A DNA stretch of 64,000 nucleotides from Streptomyces sp. NBC_01314. GTDB lineage: Bacteria; Actinomycetota; Actinomycetes; Streptomycetales; Streptomycetaceae. The notes under the pieces were generated by a model. The model was not told where the DNA came from. It searched no databases and saw only the letters and a program-made list of their open reading frames with translations. A program made the translations under genes and the position numbers. Location: NCBI RefSeq assembly GCF_041435215.1, contig NZ_CP108394.1:2356001-2420000 (forward strand), read 5' to 3'. Below are positions 17,243-27,119 of this stretch, piece after piece (position 1 is the stretch's first letter; the number at the start of each line of letters is the position of its first letter).

Positions 17243-20158
17243 ATGCACCCCAGACGGAGACGCCGTGCCTCGCGGCGCATGTGGACGGCCGTGGTCGCGG
17301 CCCTCGTCCTCCCCCTGACGATGCTCTCCACCGGGTCGACACCCGCGAGTGCGGCGGCGGTCGCCTGCAACGTCGACTACAAGACCAACGACTGGGGCTC
17401 GGGTTTCACCGCCGAGCTGACGATCACCAACCGTGGCACGGAGGCCATCAGCGGCTGGACCCTGACGTACGCCTACGCGGGCAACCAGACGCTCTCCAAC
17501 GGCTGGAGCGGCACCTGGTCGCAGTCCGGCAAGGCCGTGACGGCGAAGAACGCGTCCTGGAACGGCGCGATCGCCGTCGGGGCCGCGGTGACCACCGGCG
17601 CCCAGTTCACCTACAGCGGCACGAACGCCGCGCCGACCGACTTCGCCATCAACGGCACCAGTTGTGTGGGCGCGCACCAGCCGCCGATCACGGTGCTGAC
17701 CAGCCCGGCGCCGGGCGCGGTGTACTCGCAGGGCACCGCGGTGCCGATGGCGGCCACCGCCGCCGCGGCGGACAACGCGACGGTCACGAAGGTCGAGTTC
17801 TACGACGACACCACGCTGCTGGGCACGGACACGACCTCGCCGTACACGTACTCGGCCACGGGATTGACCGTGGGCAGTCATTCGCTGGTGGCCAAGGCGT
17901 ACGACAGCCTGGGCGCGTCGGCGAACTCCACGCCGGTCGGCATCACGGTCGCCTCGGGTCCCGCCGTGGTGGTCTCGCCGACCCAACTGGGCGTGCGTCA
18001 GGGCCAGTCGGGCACCTACGACGTGAAACTTTCGACACAGCCGTCGGGGAACGTGACGGTGACGACCGCGCGGGCGTCCGGCAACACCGGGCTCTCGGTG
18101 ACGGGCGGCGCCTCGCTGACCTTCACCTCGTCGAACTGGAACACCGCGCAGAAGGTGACCATCGGCGCCAACGCGTCCGGCACCGGCTCGGCGGTCTTCG
18201 ACTCGACGGCCACCGGCCACGCCAAGGCCTCGGTGACCGTGACCCAGCTGGCCGCGTCGAGCACGTACGACGAGCGCTTCCTGGAGCTCTACGGCAAGAT
18301 CACCAACCCGGCGAACGGCTACTTCTCCCCCGAGGGCATCCCGTACCACTCGGTGGAGACGCTGATCGTCGAGGCGCCGGACCACGGTCATGAGACCACG
18401 TCGGAGGCGTACAGCTACCTCCTGTGGCTGCAGGCCATGTACGGCAAGGTGACGGGCGACTGGTCGAAGTTCAACGGGGCCTGGGACATCATGGAGAAGT
18501 TCATGATCCCGACCCACGCCGACCAGCCGACCAACTCCTTCTACAACGCCTCCAAGCCGGCGACGTACGCTCCCGAGCACGACACCCCCAACGAGTATCC
18601 GGCGCAGCTCAACACCGGTGTCTCGGTCGGCCCGGACCCCATCGCCGCCGAGCTGAAGAGCGCGTACGGCACGGACGACGTCTACGGCATGCACTGGCTG
18701 CAGGACGTCGACAACGTCTACGGCTACGGCAACTCGCCCGGCAAGTGCGAGGCGGGGCCGACGGACACCGGCCCGTCGTACATCAACACCTTCCAGCGCG
18801 GGCCGCAGGAGTCGGTGTGGGAGACCGTCCCGCAGCCCACCTGCGACCAGTTCAAGTACGGCGGCAGGAACGGGTACCTGGACCTGTTCACCGGTGACGC
18901 GTCGTACTCGAAGCAGTGGAAGTTCACCAACGCCCCGGACGCCGACGCGCGTGCCGTGCAGGCCGCGTACTGGGCGGACATCTGGGCCAAGGAGCAGGGC
19001 AAGGGTGCCGACGTCTCCGCGACCATCGGCAAGGCCGCGAAGATGGGCGACTATCTGCGCTACTCGATGTACGACAAGTACTTCAAGAAGATCGGGAACT
19101 GTGTGGGCGCCACGTCCTGCCCGGCCGGCACCGGCAAGGACGCCTCCCACTACCTGATGTCCTGGTACTACGCGTGGGGCGGCGCCACCGACACGGCGGC
19201 CGGCTGGTCCTGGCGCATCGGCTCCAGCCACACGCACGGCGGCTACCAGAACCCGCTGGCCGCCCACGCCCTCGCCAACTACGCCCCGCTGAAGCCCAAG
19301 TCGACGACCGGGCAGGCGGACTGGGCCAAGTCCCTCGACCGGCAGATCGAGTTCTACCGCTGGCTGCAGGCCGACGAGGGCGGCATCGCGGGCGGCGCCA
19401 CCAACAGCTGGGCGGGGCGGTACGCCACTCCCCCGGCCGGGACGCCGACCTTCTACGGCATGTTCTACGACGAGAAGCCGGTGTACCACGACCCGCCGTC
19501 CAACCAGTGGTTCGGCTTCCAGGCGTGGTCCATGGAGCGGGTCGCCGAGTACTACCAGCAGACGGGCAACGCGGCCGCGAAGACCGTGCTGGACAAGTGG
19601 GTCGACTGGGCGTTGTCGAAGACGACGATCAACCCGGACGGGACCTACCGGATTCCGTCGACACTCCAGTGGTCGGGTGCGCCCGACACATGGAGCGCGT
19701 CAAGTCCGGGCGCGAACGCGGGACTTCATGTCACCGTCGCCGACTACACCGACGACGTGGGTGTGGCGGCCGCGTACGCCAAGACGCTGACGTACTACGC
19801 CGACCGCTCCGGTGACGCCGACGCGGCCCGGGTCGCGAAGGCGCTGCTGGACGGCATGTGGGACCACCATCAGGACGGGCTCGGGATCGCCGTTGCCGAG
19901 ACCCGGGCCGACTACAACCGGTTCGACGACCGGGTGTACGTGCCGAGTGGGTGGACCGGGACGATGCCGAACGGGGACGCGATCAACTCGACGTCCACCT
20001 TCGATTCGATCCGGTCGTTCTACGAGGACGATCCGGCCTGGTCGAAGATCGAGGCGTACTTGGCCGGTGGCGCCGCGCCTTCGTTCACGTATCACCGGTT
20101 CTGGGCTCAGGCGGACATCGCCTTGGCCATGGGTTCGTACGCGGAGTTGTTGGAGTAG
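17243..20158 (+). CDS. Secreted GH48 processive exocellulase with CBM2 and Ig-like modules
   Basis: 971 residues from ATG 17243 (GGAAGGAA upstream). Order: Arg-rich signal peptide (to about 38), CBM2 (about 39-140, [14 protein letters not shown]), an Ig-like module (about 145-235, [19 protein letters not shown]), a second beta-sandwich (about 238-340), and the GH48 catalytic domain from about 345 ([20 protein letters not shown]). GH48 hallmarks include [20 protein letters not shown] with the proposed acid Glu, and [19 protein letters not shown]. It releases cellobiose processively, probably from reducing ends, and acts with GH6. The opposite orientation and common CebR control form a cellulase pair. 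Confidence 0.96.
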   Translation: MHPRRRRRASRRMWTAVVAALVLPLTMLSTGSTPASAAAVACNVDYKTNDWGSGFTAELTITNRGTEAISGWTLTYAYAGNQTLSNGWSGTWSQSGKAVTAKNASWNGAIAVGAAVTTGAQFTYSGTNAAPTDFAINGTSCVGAHQPPITVLTSPAPGAVYSQGTAVPMAATAAAADNATVTKVEFYDDTTLLGTDTTSPYTYSATGLTVGSHSLVAKAYDSLGASANSTPVGITVASGPAVVVSPTQLGVRQGQSGTYDVKLSTQPSGNVTVTTARASGNTGLSVTGGASLTFTSSNWNTAQKVTIGANASGTGSAVFDSTATGHAKASVTVTQLAASSTYDERFLELYGKITNPANGYFSPEGIPYHSVETLIVEAPDHGHETTSEAYSYLLWLQAMYGKVTGDWSKFNGAWDIMEKFMIPTHADQPTNSFYNASKPATYAPEHDTPNEYPAQLNTGVSVGPDPIAAELKSAYGTDDVYGMHWLQDVDNVYGYGNSPGKCEAGPTDTGPSYINTFQRGPQESVWETVPQPTCDQFKYGGRNGYLDLFTGDASYSKQWKFTNAPDADARAVQAAYWADIWAKEQGKGADVSATIGKAAKMGDYLRYSMYDKYFKKIGNCVGATSCPAGTGKDASHYLMSWYYAWGGATDTAAGWSWRIGSSHTHGGYQNPLAAHALANYAPLKPKSTTGQADWAKSLDRQIEFYRWLQADEGGIAGGATNSWAGRYATPPAGTPTFYGMFYDEKPVYHDPPSNQWFGFQAWSMERVAEYYQQTGNAAAKTVLDKWVDWALSKTTINPDGTYRIPSTLQWSGAPDTWSASSPGANAGLHVTVADYTDDVGVAAAYAKTLTYYADRSGDADAARVAKALLDGMWDHHQDGLGIAVAETRADYNRFDDRVYVPSGWTGTMPNGDAINSTSTFDSIRSFYEDDPAWSKIEAYLAGGAAPSFTYHRFWAQADIALAMGSYAELLE

Positions 20159-20229
20159 CTCCGGCCCGTAGACCGGCCGCGGGTGGTCCGTGGCCGGTCG
20201 CGCCCACGCGGCGGAAGCCGCACATCGAG

Positions 20230-20277
20230 CACAGCCCCGCGCCCCCTCAAGGGGCGCGGGGTTGCTGTGCCCTTTTC
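20230..20277 (+). terminator. Hairpin between GH48 and GH74
   Basis: CCCCGCGCCCC (20235-20245) pairs perfectly with GGGGCGCGGGG (20251-20261) around a 5-nt loop. An outer CACAG/CTGTG pair extends the stem, and CCCTTTTCT follows. The stem equals the core of the dispersed repeat found at 5379, 33185 and 35469. Confidence 0.75.
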
Positions 20278-20315
20278 TGAGAACTTCCCCCCACTCGTCA
20301 GGAGAGGACCCCCCG

Positions 20316-22991
20316 TTGCGAAGAACCCGCATCCTCACCACCGTCCTGGCCCTCGCGGCCGGTCTGCTCGCGGGATCCCCACCCGTGATCGCCGCCGCGA
20401 AGGCGGACAAGGCCCAGAAGTCGGTGTCCATCGCCGCCGACACCTACACCTGGAAGAACGCCCGGATCGACGGCGGCGGTTTCGTGCCCGGCATCGTCTT
20501 CAATCGTAAGGAGCGGAACCTCGCGTACGCCCGTACGGACATCGGCGGGGCCTATCGCTGGGTGGAGGCGTCGAAGACGTGGACGCCGTTGCTCGACTCG
20601 GTCGGCTGGGACAACTGGGGGCACACGGGTGTCGTGAGCCTGGCCTCCGACACGGTCGACCCGAACAAGGTGTACGTGGCGGCCGGTACGTACACGAACA
20701 GCTGGGACCCGGGGAACGGGGCGGTCCTGCGGTCGTCCGACCGGGGTGCCAGCTGGCAGAAGGCCAACCTGCCGTTCAAGCTGGGCGGGAACATGCCGGG
20801 CCGGGGCATGGGCGAGCGCCTGGCCGTGGACCCGAACCGGAACAGCGTGCTGTATCTGGGCGCGCCGAGCGGTAAGGGGCTGTGGCGGTCCACGGACTCG
20901 GGGGTCACCTGGTCGCAGGTGACGAACTTCCCGAACGTCGGCAACTACGTGGCCGACCCCTCCGACACCAGCGGGTACTCCAGCGACAACCAGGGCATCG
21001 TCTGGGTCACCTTCGACGAGACCACCGGCACGTCCGGGAACGCGACGAAGACCCTCTACGTCGGGGTCGCCGACAAGGACAACGCCGTCTACCGCTCCAC
21101 CGACGCGGGCGCGACCTGGTCACGGGTGGCCGGGCAGCCGACCGGCTATCTGGCCCACAAGGGCGTCCTCGACGCGACGAACGGCTACTTGTACTTGTCG
21201 TACAGCGACAAGGGCGGGCCGTACGACGGCGGCAAGGGCCAGCTGTGGCGGTACGCGACCGCGACGGGCACCTGGACGAACATCAGCCCGGTGGCGGAGG
21301 CCGACACGTACTACGGCTTCAGCGGGCTGACCGTCGACCGCCAGGATCCGGGCACGGTCATGGCGACGGCGTACAGCGCCTGGTGGCCCGACACCCAGAT
21401 CTTCCGTTCGACGGACAGCGGCGCGACCTGGACCAGGGCCTGGGACTACACGTCGTACCCGAACCGTTCGAACCGCTTCACCATGGATGTCTCGTCCTCC
21501 CCCTGGCTGACCTGGGGCGCCAACCCGTCGCCGCCGGAGCAGACCCCCAAACTCGGCTGGATGACCGAGGCGTTGGAGATCGACCCGTTCAACTCCAGCC
21601 GGATGATGTACGGGACGGGCGCGACCATCTACGGCACGGAGAACCTGGGGAACTGGGACAGCGGCGGCCAGTTCGCGATCAAACCGATGGTGCAGGGCCT
21701 GGAGGAGACGGCCGTCAACGACCTGGCCTCGCCTCCGTCCGGCGCCCCGCTGCTCAGCGCGCTCGGTGACGTCGGCGGCTTCCGGCACACGGATCTGACG
21801 AAGGTCCCGTCGATGATGTTCACGCAGCCGAACTTCACGACGACGACCAGCCTGGACTTCGCCGAGTCCAGCCCCAACACGGTGGTGCGTGTGGGCAATC
21901 TGGACTCCGGTCCGCACATCGCGTTCTCCACGGACAACGGCGCCAACTGGTTCGCGGGCACCGACCCGTCGGGGGTGAGCGGCGGCGGCACGGTCGCGGC
22001 GGCCTCGGACGGCAGCCGGTTCGTGTGGAGCCCGGCCGGCACGGGCGTGCGGTACGCGACCGGATTCGGCAACTCCTGGTCGGCGTCGAGCGGCATCCCG
22101 GCCGACGCGATCGTGGAGTCCGACCGGGTCGACCCGAAGACCTTCTACGGCTTCAAGTCCGGGAAGTTCTATGTCAGTACGGACGGCGGCGCCACCTTCA
22201 CCGCGTCGAACGCGACCGGCCTCCCGAGCGGCGACAGCGTGCGCTTCAAGGCGCTGCCCGGTGTGAAGGGTGACGTGTGGCTGGCGGGCGGCGCGACGGA
22301 CGGCGCCTACGGCCTGTGGCACTCGACGGACAGCGGCGCCACCTGGACCAGACTGTCCGGTGTCGAGCAGGCCGACACGATCGGCTTCGGCAAGGCGGCG
22401 ACGGGAGCCTCGTACCAGACCCTCTACACCAGCGCCAAGATCGGCGGCGTACGCGGCATCTTCCGCTCGACCGACAAGGGGGCGACCTGGACCCGGATCA
22501 ACGACGACGCCCACCAGTGGGGTTGGACGGGTGGGGCCATCACGGGTGACCCGAGGGTGTACGGGCGGGTCTACGTGGCGACGAACGGGCGCGGGGTCAT
22601 CTACGGCGACTCCTCCGACACCGGCGGCGGGGGCGGCGGTACGGACCCGGATCCCGAGCCCGAGCCGACGGGGGCCTGCGCGGTGACGTACAAGGTCACC
22701 AACGAGTGGTCGGGCGGCTTCCAGGCGGACGTGCAACTGTCCAATACGGGCACGAGCGCGTGGACCACCTGGTCGCTCGGCTGGACCTTCCCGAACGGCC
22801 AGAGTGTCTCCCAGGTCTGGAACGCCGCCTACACGCAGTCGGGTTCGGCGGTCACGGCCAAGAACATCGGTTGGAACGGCAATGTGGCGGCCGGTTCGTC
22901 GGTGGGCTTCGGCTTCACCGGAAGCTGGTCGGGGACGAACGGCAAACCGACCGCGTTCAAACTCGGTGACCAGTCCTGCACGGTGACCTGA
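20316..22991 (+). CDS. Secreted GH74 xyloglucanase with C-terminal CBM2
   Basis: 891 residues from TTG 20316, preceded by GGAGAGG. Signal peptide: RILTTVLALAAGLLAGSPPVIAAA. The catalytic part is two seven-bladed propellers with Asp-box repeats (RSTDSGVTWS, RSTDAGATWS, RSTDSGATWT, RSTDKGATWT), and VFNRKERNLAYARTDIGGAYRW is typical GH74. After a Gly/Asp-Pro-Glu linker (GGGGGGTDPDPEPEPTGAC) comes a CBM2 (about 790-891). It cuts the xyloglucan backbone outside the cell and complements the two cellulases. A terminator separates it from GH48, so it likely has its own promoter. Confidence 0.95.
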   Translation: MRRTRILTTVLALAAGLLAGSPPVIAAAKADKAQKSVSIAADTYTWKNARIDGGGFVPGIVFNRKERNLAYARTDIGGAYRWVEASKTWTPLLDSVGWDNWGHTGVVSLASDTVDPNKVYVAAGTYTNSWDPGNGAVLRSSDRGASWQKANLPFKLGGNMPGRGMGERLAVDPNRNSVLYLGAPSGKGLWRSTDSGVTWSQVTNFPNVGNYVADPSDTSGYSSDNQGIVWVTFDETTGTSGNATKTLYVGVADKDNAVYRSTDAGATWSRVAGQPTGYLAHKGVLDATNGYLYLSYSDKGGPYDGGKGQLWRYATATGTWTNISPVAEADTYYGFSGLTVDRQDPGTVMATAYSAWWPDTQIFRSTDSGATWTRAWDYTSYPNRSNRFTMDVSSSPWLTWGANPSPPEQTPKLGWMTEALEIDPFNSSRMMYGTGATIYGTENLGNWDSGGQFAIKPMVQGLEETAVNDLASPPSGAPLLSALGDVGGFRHTDLTKVPSMMFTQPNFTTTTSLDFAESSPNTVVRVGNLDSGPHIAFSTDNGANWFAGTDPSGVSGGGTVAAASDGSRFVWSPAGTGVRYATGFGNSWSASSGIPADAIVESDRVDPKTFYGFKSGKFYVSTDGGATFTASNATGLPSGDSVRFKALPGVKGDVWLAGGATDGAYGLWHSTDSGATWTRLSGVEQADTIGFGKAATGASYQTLYTSAKIGGVRGIFRSTDKGATWTRINDDAHQWGWTGGAITGDPRVYGRVYVATNGRGVIYGDSSDTGGGGGGTDPDPEPEPTGACAVTYKVTNEWSGGFQADVQLSNTGTSAWTTWSLGWTFPNGQSVSQVWNAAYTQSGSAVTAKNIGWNGNVAAGSSVGFGFTGSWSGTNGKPTAFKLGDQSCTVT

Positions 22992-23011
22992 CACCCCGAG
23001 CAGGACGAGGA

Positions 23012-23044
23012 GAGGGCGCGCGCCCGACCAAGGCGCGCGCCCTC
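23012..23044 (+). terminator. Strong hairpin after GH74
   Basis: GAGGGCGCGCGCC (23012-23024) and GGCGCGCGCCCTC (23032-23044) form a perfect 13-bp stem with a 7-nt loop, 20 bp after the GH74 stop. Confidence 0.88.
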
Positions 23045-23095
23045 TTCGAGTTCCCCGAGCCCTTCGAGCCCTTCGATCTCTTCGATCTCTTTGAG
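23045..23095. repeat. 9-bp degenerate tandem repeat (TTCGAGCCC-like)
   Basis: Units such as TTCGAGCCC, TTCGATCTC and TTTGAG recur every nine bases immediately after the GH74 terminator. No gene is encoded. Confidence 0.6.
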
Positions 23096-23118
23096 CCGCG
23101 TACATCTCGATAGATCGA

Positions 23119-23150
23119 CATGTTCATGCCTAACATGGAAAGCCGTTCCA
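23119..23150. promoter_or_regulatory. Two adjacent inverted repeats upstream of the EEP protein
   Basis: CATGTT (23119-23124) and AACATG (23132-23137) surround 7 bp. Next to it, TGGAA AGCCG TTCCA (23136-23150) is a 15-bp palindrome of the kind bound by LacI-family repressors. Both lie 50-80 bp before the start codon. The regulator is unknown. Confidence 0.4.
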
Positions 23151-23199
23151 CACTGTTGTGCGCACGACTCGCCCGGACGCCGCCGCAGAAGGAGCCCCT

Positions 23200-24126
23200 G
23201 TGCCGAACCACAGCCGAGTCACGCGTCGTCTCAGCCTGCAGACCGCGCTCGCCGCGGCGGTTCTGCTGCCCCTGTCCCACGCCGGGTTGTCCGCCGGACC
23301 CGCTTCCGCGGCGGCGGAGGAAGAGAAGGAGGAACTCGTCGTCAGCCCCCGACTCGACACCATGTCGTTCAATCTGCGCTACGCGAACACCACCCGGCCC
23401 AACAGCTGGGCCGAACGCAGACCGGTGATGCGGGAGCTGCTGCGGCAGGAGGCACCTCATGTCATCGGCACCCAGGAAGGTCTCCACCGACAACTGCTCG
23501 ACATCGAGACCGACCTCGGACCGGACTACCGCTGGATCGGCACCGGTCGCGCGGGCGGCAACCGGGACGAGTTCATGGCGGTCTTCTACGACACCCGCCG
23601 GCTCGCGCCCGTCGAGTACCAGCACTTCTGGCTCTCCGACACCCCGGACGTGCCCGGGTCCAACACCTGGGGCGGCGGCTCCATCCGTATGGTCACCTGG
23701 GTCAGATTCCGCGATCTGCTGGACGGCGGAAGACAGTTCTACGTCCTCAACACCCATCTGGACAACGCCAGCCAGTACGCCCGCGACCGTGCCGCGGCCC
23801 TGATCGCCCGGCGCGTCGCCGGGTTCGACCCGTCGCTGCCCCTACTCGTCACCGGTGACTTCAACGTCGCGGCCCACCGGAACACGGTCTACGACACGAT
23901 GCTGGGCGCCGGACTCGTCGACACCTGGGACACGGCGGCGGAGCGCGGCGACCTCTACGCGACGTTCCACGGCTACCGCCCGCTGACCCCCGGCGGCGAC
24001 CGCATCGACTGGATCCTGACCACGCCGGGCGTCACGGCGCACCGGGCGGCCATCAACACCTTCGCGTCGAACGGCCAGTTCCCCAGCGACCATCTGCCCG
24101 TACAGGCGTCGCTGACGCTGGGCTGA
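23200..24126 (+). CDS. Secreted endonuclease/exonuclease/phosphatase-fold hydrolase
   Basis: 308 residues from GTG 23200 (GAAGGAG five bases upstream). The N-terminus (TRRLSLQTALAAAV ... PASA) is a signal with a twin-arginine-like pair. The EEP fold is complete: MSFNLRYAN, the metal-binding Glu in GTQEGLHRQ, THLDNASQYARDRAA, GDFNVAAH and the final SDHLPV. Family members cleave phosphodiesters in nucleic acids, lipids or sugar phosphates; the target here is unknown. It lies between GH74 and a pectin lyase, but regulation appears separate. Confidence 0.85.
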   Translation: MPNHSRVTRRLSLQTALAAAVLLPLSHAGLSAGPASAAAEEEKEELVVSPRLDTMSFNLRYANTTRPNSWAERRPVMRELLRQEAPHVIGTQEGLHRQLLDIETDLGPDYRWIGTGRAGGNRDEFMAVFYDTRRLAPVEYQHFWLSDTPDVPGSNTWGGGSIRMVTWVRFRDLLDGGRQFYVLNTHLDNASQYARDRAAALIARRVAGFDPSLPLLVTGDFNVAAHRNTVYDTMLGAGLVDTWDTAAERGDLYATFHGYRPLTPGGDRIDWILTTPGVTAHRAAINTFASNGQFPSDHLPVQASLTLG

Positions 24127-24148
24127 GGGTTCTCACCGTCTCACCGGA

Positions 24149-24203
24149 GTCCGTGGGCGGGCCGGGCGGCCGACACGCGCCCCGGCCGGGCCCGCCCACG
24201 GAC
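24149..24203. terminator. Bidirectional inverted repeat between EEP gene and PL11 gene
   Basis: GTCCGTGGGCGGGCC (24149-24163) and GGCCCGCCCACGGAC (24189-24203) are perfect 15-bp arms between convergent genes. Confidence 0.8.
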
Positions 24204-24209
24204 CGGTCC

Positions 24210-26087
24210 CTACGGCGTGTACACCGTCGGCCGTGGTGCCGTCGGCATGCCGTCGCCGATGAAGAAACTGGTGTGCGGCGGCTGGTTGTAGGCGGTGTTC
24301 TGCCAGGCCAGACCCGTGCGGTACATCGGGTCGTGCAGCAGGGTCGTGATCTTCGTGCTCGTCTCGATCGGCGTCGAGTAGATCCGCAGGGCCGTGTTGC
24401 CGCTGGTGCGCCAGACGACCTCCTCGCGCCAGTCGCCGAGAATGTCGCCGGAGAGCGCGGGGGTGGCCTTGGTGCCGTTGTTGGAGGAGACCCCGGAGCC
24501 GGTCAGCAGGCGGGTGTCCGAGGAGGTGCCGTACTTGTCGATGCGGGTGCCGTCGAGGAGTTCACGGACCGGGTCGCCGTCCCACCAGGAGAGGAAGTTG
24601 ACGGACGAGGGCTCGCGGCCCTTCGTCGCGCCGGCCTCGTCGCGGATGGAGGAGTCGGAGGCGGACCACATCTCGGGCCCGTCGTTGCCGGCGTAGATGT
24701 CCCCGGCGACTCCCCGGCCGTTGTCGCAGCAGGCGGCGAGCTGCCAGCGGACCGCGCCGCTCGCGGGGTTGATGTACAGCTCGGCGGGCTGGGAGGTGGA
24801 CTCGGAGACCTTGAAGTACTCCAGGCCGGAGGTGGACGCGTCCAGGTCGCCCAGGTGCTGGGCGTCGCCGTGGCCCGTCCTCGTGGTCCACAGGCCGTTG
24901 CCGTTGTCGTCCACGGCCATCGCGCCGTACACGATCTCGTCCTTGCCGTCGTTGTCGACGTCACCGACGGAGAGACTGTGCGAGCCCTGCCCGTCGTAGC
25001 CCCGGCCGGAGTTGGTGGAGGAACTGGTGTCGAAGGTCCAGCGGCGGGTGAAGGAGCCGCCCCGCCAGTCCCAGGCCGCGATCACCGTACGGGTGTAGTA
25101 GCCGCGTGCCATGACGAGCGAGGGCCTGGCACCGTCCAGGTACGCCGTCCCGGCGAGGAAGCGGTCCACGCGGTTGCCGTACGAGTCGCCCCACGACGAG
25201 ACCGTGCCGCGGGCCGGGACGTAGTCGACGGTCTGCATCGACCTGCCGGTCTGGCCGTTGAACATGGTGAGGTACTCGGGCCCGGACAGGATGTAACCGC
25301 TGGAGTTCCGGTGGTCGGCGGAGGAACTGCCGATCACCGTCCCCGCCCCGTCGACCGTGCCGTCCGCCGTCTTGGCGGCGATCTCGGCCCTGCCGTCGCC
25401 GTCGTAGTCGTACACCTGGAACTGCGTGTAGTGCGCGCCCGAGCGGATGTTGCGGCCCAGGTCGATGCGCCACAGCCGGGTGCCGTCGAGCTTGACGCCG
25501 TCGATGATCGTGTTGCCGGTGTAGCCGGACTGGGAGTTGTCCTTGGCGTTCGTCGGCTGCCACTTCAGGACGAACTCCAGGGCGCCGTCGCCGTCGAGGT
25601 CGCCCACGGAGGCGTCGTTGGCCTCGTAGGTGTACGCGACGCCGTCCGGGGTGGTCCCGCCGGCGGGCGCGCTGATCGGCACGTCCTTGTAGCCGGTGCG
25701 GAGTTGGACGGCGTGCACCGAGTCGCCCTGCTCCACTCCGTTCACGATCGCGCGGACCGTGTAGTCGGCCTGGGCGGGGGCGCCGGAGTGGAAGTAGTTC
25801 GTCGAGCCGGTGATCGGCGTCGAGTTGACCTTGGTGCCGGCCCGGTAGACGTTGAAGGACACGTCGTTGGGGTCGGTGCCCAGCCAGCGCCAGCTGACCA
25901 GGTTGCCGCTGTCGACGTGGACGCTGACCACGCCCCGGTCGAGGGCCTCGACCTGGCGGGCGGTGGCGGCCTCGGCGGGCGTTCCGGTGAATGTGGTGAG
26001 TCCGGCGGCGAGGAGGGCCGCTGTCACCAGCGAGCGCAGGGCTCGACGTCTGTGGTGCCGGCGCGGATGCGGGTGCGGGTGCTGCAC
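24210..26087 (-). CDS. Secreted PL11 rhamnogalacturonan lyase (YesW-like)
   Basis: 625 residues from GTG 26087, with GGAGG eight bases before it. A very basic His/Arg-rich N-terminus precedes a signal peptide (LVTAALLAAGLTTFTGTPAEA). The mature part starts with a fibronectin-like domain (ARQVEALDRGVVSV, VSFNVYRAGTKVN) and continues as the eight-bladed PL11 propeller with calcium-binding DxDGDG blades (GDLDGDGALEF, YDYDGDGRAEIAAKTADG, VDNDGKDEIVYGAM). It cleaves the pectin backbone by beta-elimination outside the cell. No C-terminal binding module is present. The WYL regulator lies 36 bp upstream on the same strand and may share its transcript. Confidence 0.93.
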   Translation of the reverse strand: MQHPHPHPRRHHRRRALRSLVTAALLAAGLTTFTGTPAEAATARQVEALDRGVVSVHVDSGNLVSWRWLGTDPNDVSFNVYRAGTKVNSTPITGSTNYFHSGAPAQADYTVRAIVNGVEQGDSVHAVQLRTGYKDVPISAPAGGTTPDGVAYTYEANDASVGDLDGDGALEFVLKWQPTNAKDNSQSGYTGNTIIDGVKLDGTRLWRIDLGRNIRSGAHYTQFQVYDYDGDGRAEIAAKTADGTVDGAGTVIGSSSADHRNSSGYILSGPEYLTMFNGQTGRSMQTVDYVPARGTVSSWGDSYGNRVDRFLAGTAYLDGARPSLVMARGYYTRTVIAAWDWRGGSFTRRWTFDTSSSTNSGRGYDGQGSHSLSVGDVDNDGKDEIVYGAMAVDDNGNGLWTTRTGHGDAQHLGDLDASTSGLEYFKVSESTSQPAELYINPASGAVRWQLAACCDNGRGVAGDIYAGNDGPEMWSASDSSIRDEAGATKGREPSSVNFLSWWDGDPVRELLDGTRIDKYGTSSDTRLLTGSGVSSNNGTKATPALSGDILGDWREEVVWRTSGNTALRIYSTPIETSTKITTLLHDPMYRTGLAWQNTAYNQPPHTSFFIGDGMPTAPRPTVYTP

Positions 26088-26123
26088 GTGACGAACCTCC
26101 AGAAAGGACGGACGGGTTCCGCC

Positions 26124-27092
26124 CTATAGGTCGCCGCCGGTCCCGGCCACGTTGCCGTACCTTTCGGCCAGTTCGGCGACGGTCCGGGCGATCCTTCCGC
26201 GCAGCTCGGCCGGTTCCAGCACCTCGATGTCGGCGCCCAGCCGCAGGAACTCCCCGTGCGCGCGCTCGACCGACTCGATGGGCACGCTGACCGTGGTCCA
26301 GCCGCCGTCCCCCGTGCTCTCCTCGACCGGCACCGCCCGGGGCAGGGTCACGCCCGGCGCCAGCCGGACCAGTGCCTCGCCCCGGTGCAGCCGGGCGTGG
26401 AAGTCACGCTGGTACGCCGTCCAGTACGCGGCCAGATCGAAGCCGTCGGGGCGGGTGAACTCCTCCTCGGAGGCGTCGGGTTCGAGGATCCGCAGGATCT
26501 GGTCGACGCGGTACGTGCGCGGTCCGGGTCCGGCGACGACGTACCAGCGGCCCGCCTTGAGGACGAGGCCGTACGGTTCGAGGCGGCGCCGCACGTCCGT
26601 CGGCTCGGCCCAGCGGCGGTAGAGCACGTGCAGGACCCGCCCGCTCCAGACCGCGTCGGCGACGGCGGGCAGGAACGGGGTGTCCTCGGCCTCCGCGTAC
26701 CAGCCGGGTGCGTCCAGATGGAAGCGGCCGGCGACCCGGTCGGCGTGGGCCCGCAGCTCGACGGGGAGGGCGGCCCGCACCTTCAGCCGGGCGGCGGCCA
26801 GGACCGCGCCGAGGCCCAGCTCGGCGGCGGGGCCGGGCGCGCCCGCGAGGAACAGGGCCTCGGCCTCGTCCCTCGTCAGACCGGTGAGGCGGGTGCGGTA
26901 GCCGTCGAGGAGGCGGTAGCCCCCGGCGTGGCCCGCGTCGCCGTACAGGGGCACCCCGGCCGCGCCCAGCGCCTCCATGTCCCGGTAGACCGTGCGGACG
27001 GAGACCTCCAGCTCCTCGGCGAGCCGGGCGGCCGTCATCCGGCCCCGGGTCTGGAGCAGCAGGAGGATCGAGACGAGTCGGGTGGCCTTCAC
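26124..27092 (-). CDS. YafY-type regulator with HTH and WYL domain
   Basis: 322 residues if started at GTG 27092 (VKATRLVSILLLLQTRGRM), the usual start of this family; GTG 27098 would add two residues. The N-terminal helix-turn-helix (TAARLAEELEVSVRTVYRDM) is followed by a WYL domain near 140-210 (GRVLHVLYRRW, LEPYGLVLKAGRWYVVAG) that senses small ligands or nucleic acid. A perfect 25-bp palindrome overlaps the start codon and the divergent promoter, so autoregulation and control of the neighbour are likely. Confidence 0.9.
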   Translation of the reverse strand: MKATRLVSILLLLQTRGRMTAARLAEELEVSVRTVYRDMEALGAAGVPLYGDAGHAGGYRLLDGYRTRLTGLTRDEAEALFLAGAPGPAAELGLGAVLAAARLKVRAALPVELRAHADRVAGRFHLDAPGWYAEAEDTPFLPAVADAVWSGRVLHVLYRRWAEPTDVRRRLEPYGLVLKAGRWYVVAGPGPRTYRVDQILRILEPDASEEEFTRPDGFDLAAYWTAYQRDFHARLHRGEALVRLAPGVTLPRAVPVEESTGDGGWTTVSVPIESVERAHGEFLRLGADIEVLEPAELRGRIARTVAELAERYGNVAGTGGDL

Positions 27093-27112
27093 TGACACAT
27101 GGTGTCAGTGAA
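27088..27112. promoter_or_regulatory. 25-bp perfect palindrome, probable operator of the WYL regulator
   Basis: TTCACTGACAC (27088-27098) and GTGTCAGTGAA (27102-27112) are exact complements around ATG. The palindrome covers the regulator's start codon and lies just before the promoter of the divergent gene. Confidence 0.7.
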
Positions 27113-27119
27113 GCGGTCG

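Noticed and set aside
24153..26129. 658-codon open frame on the plus strand opposite the PL11 lyase
   Set aside because: It mirrors a clear lyase gene, and its translation is Val/Gly/Ala-rich without any fold signature.
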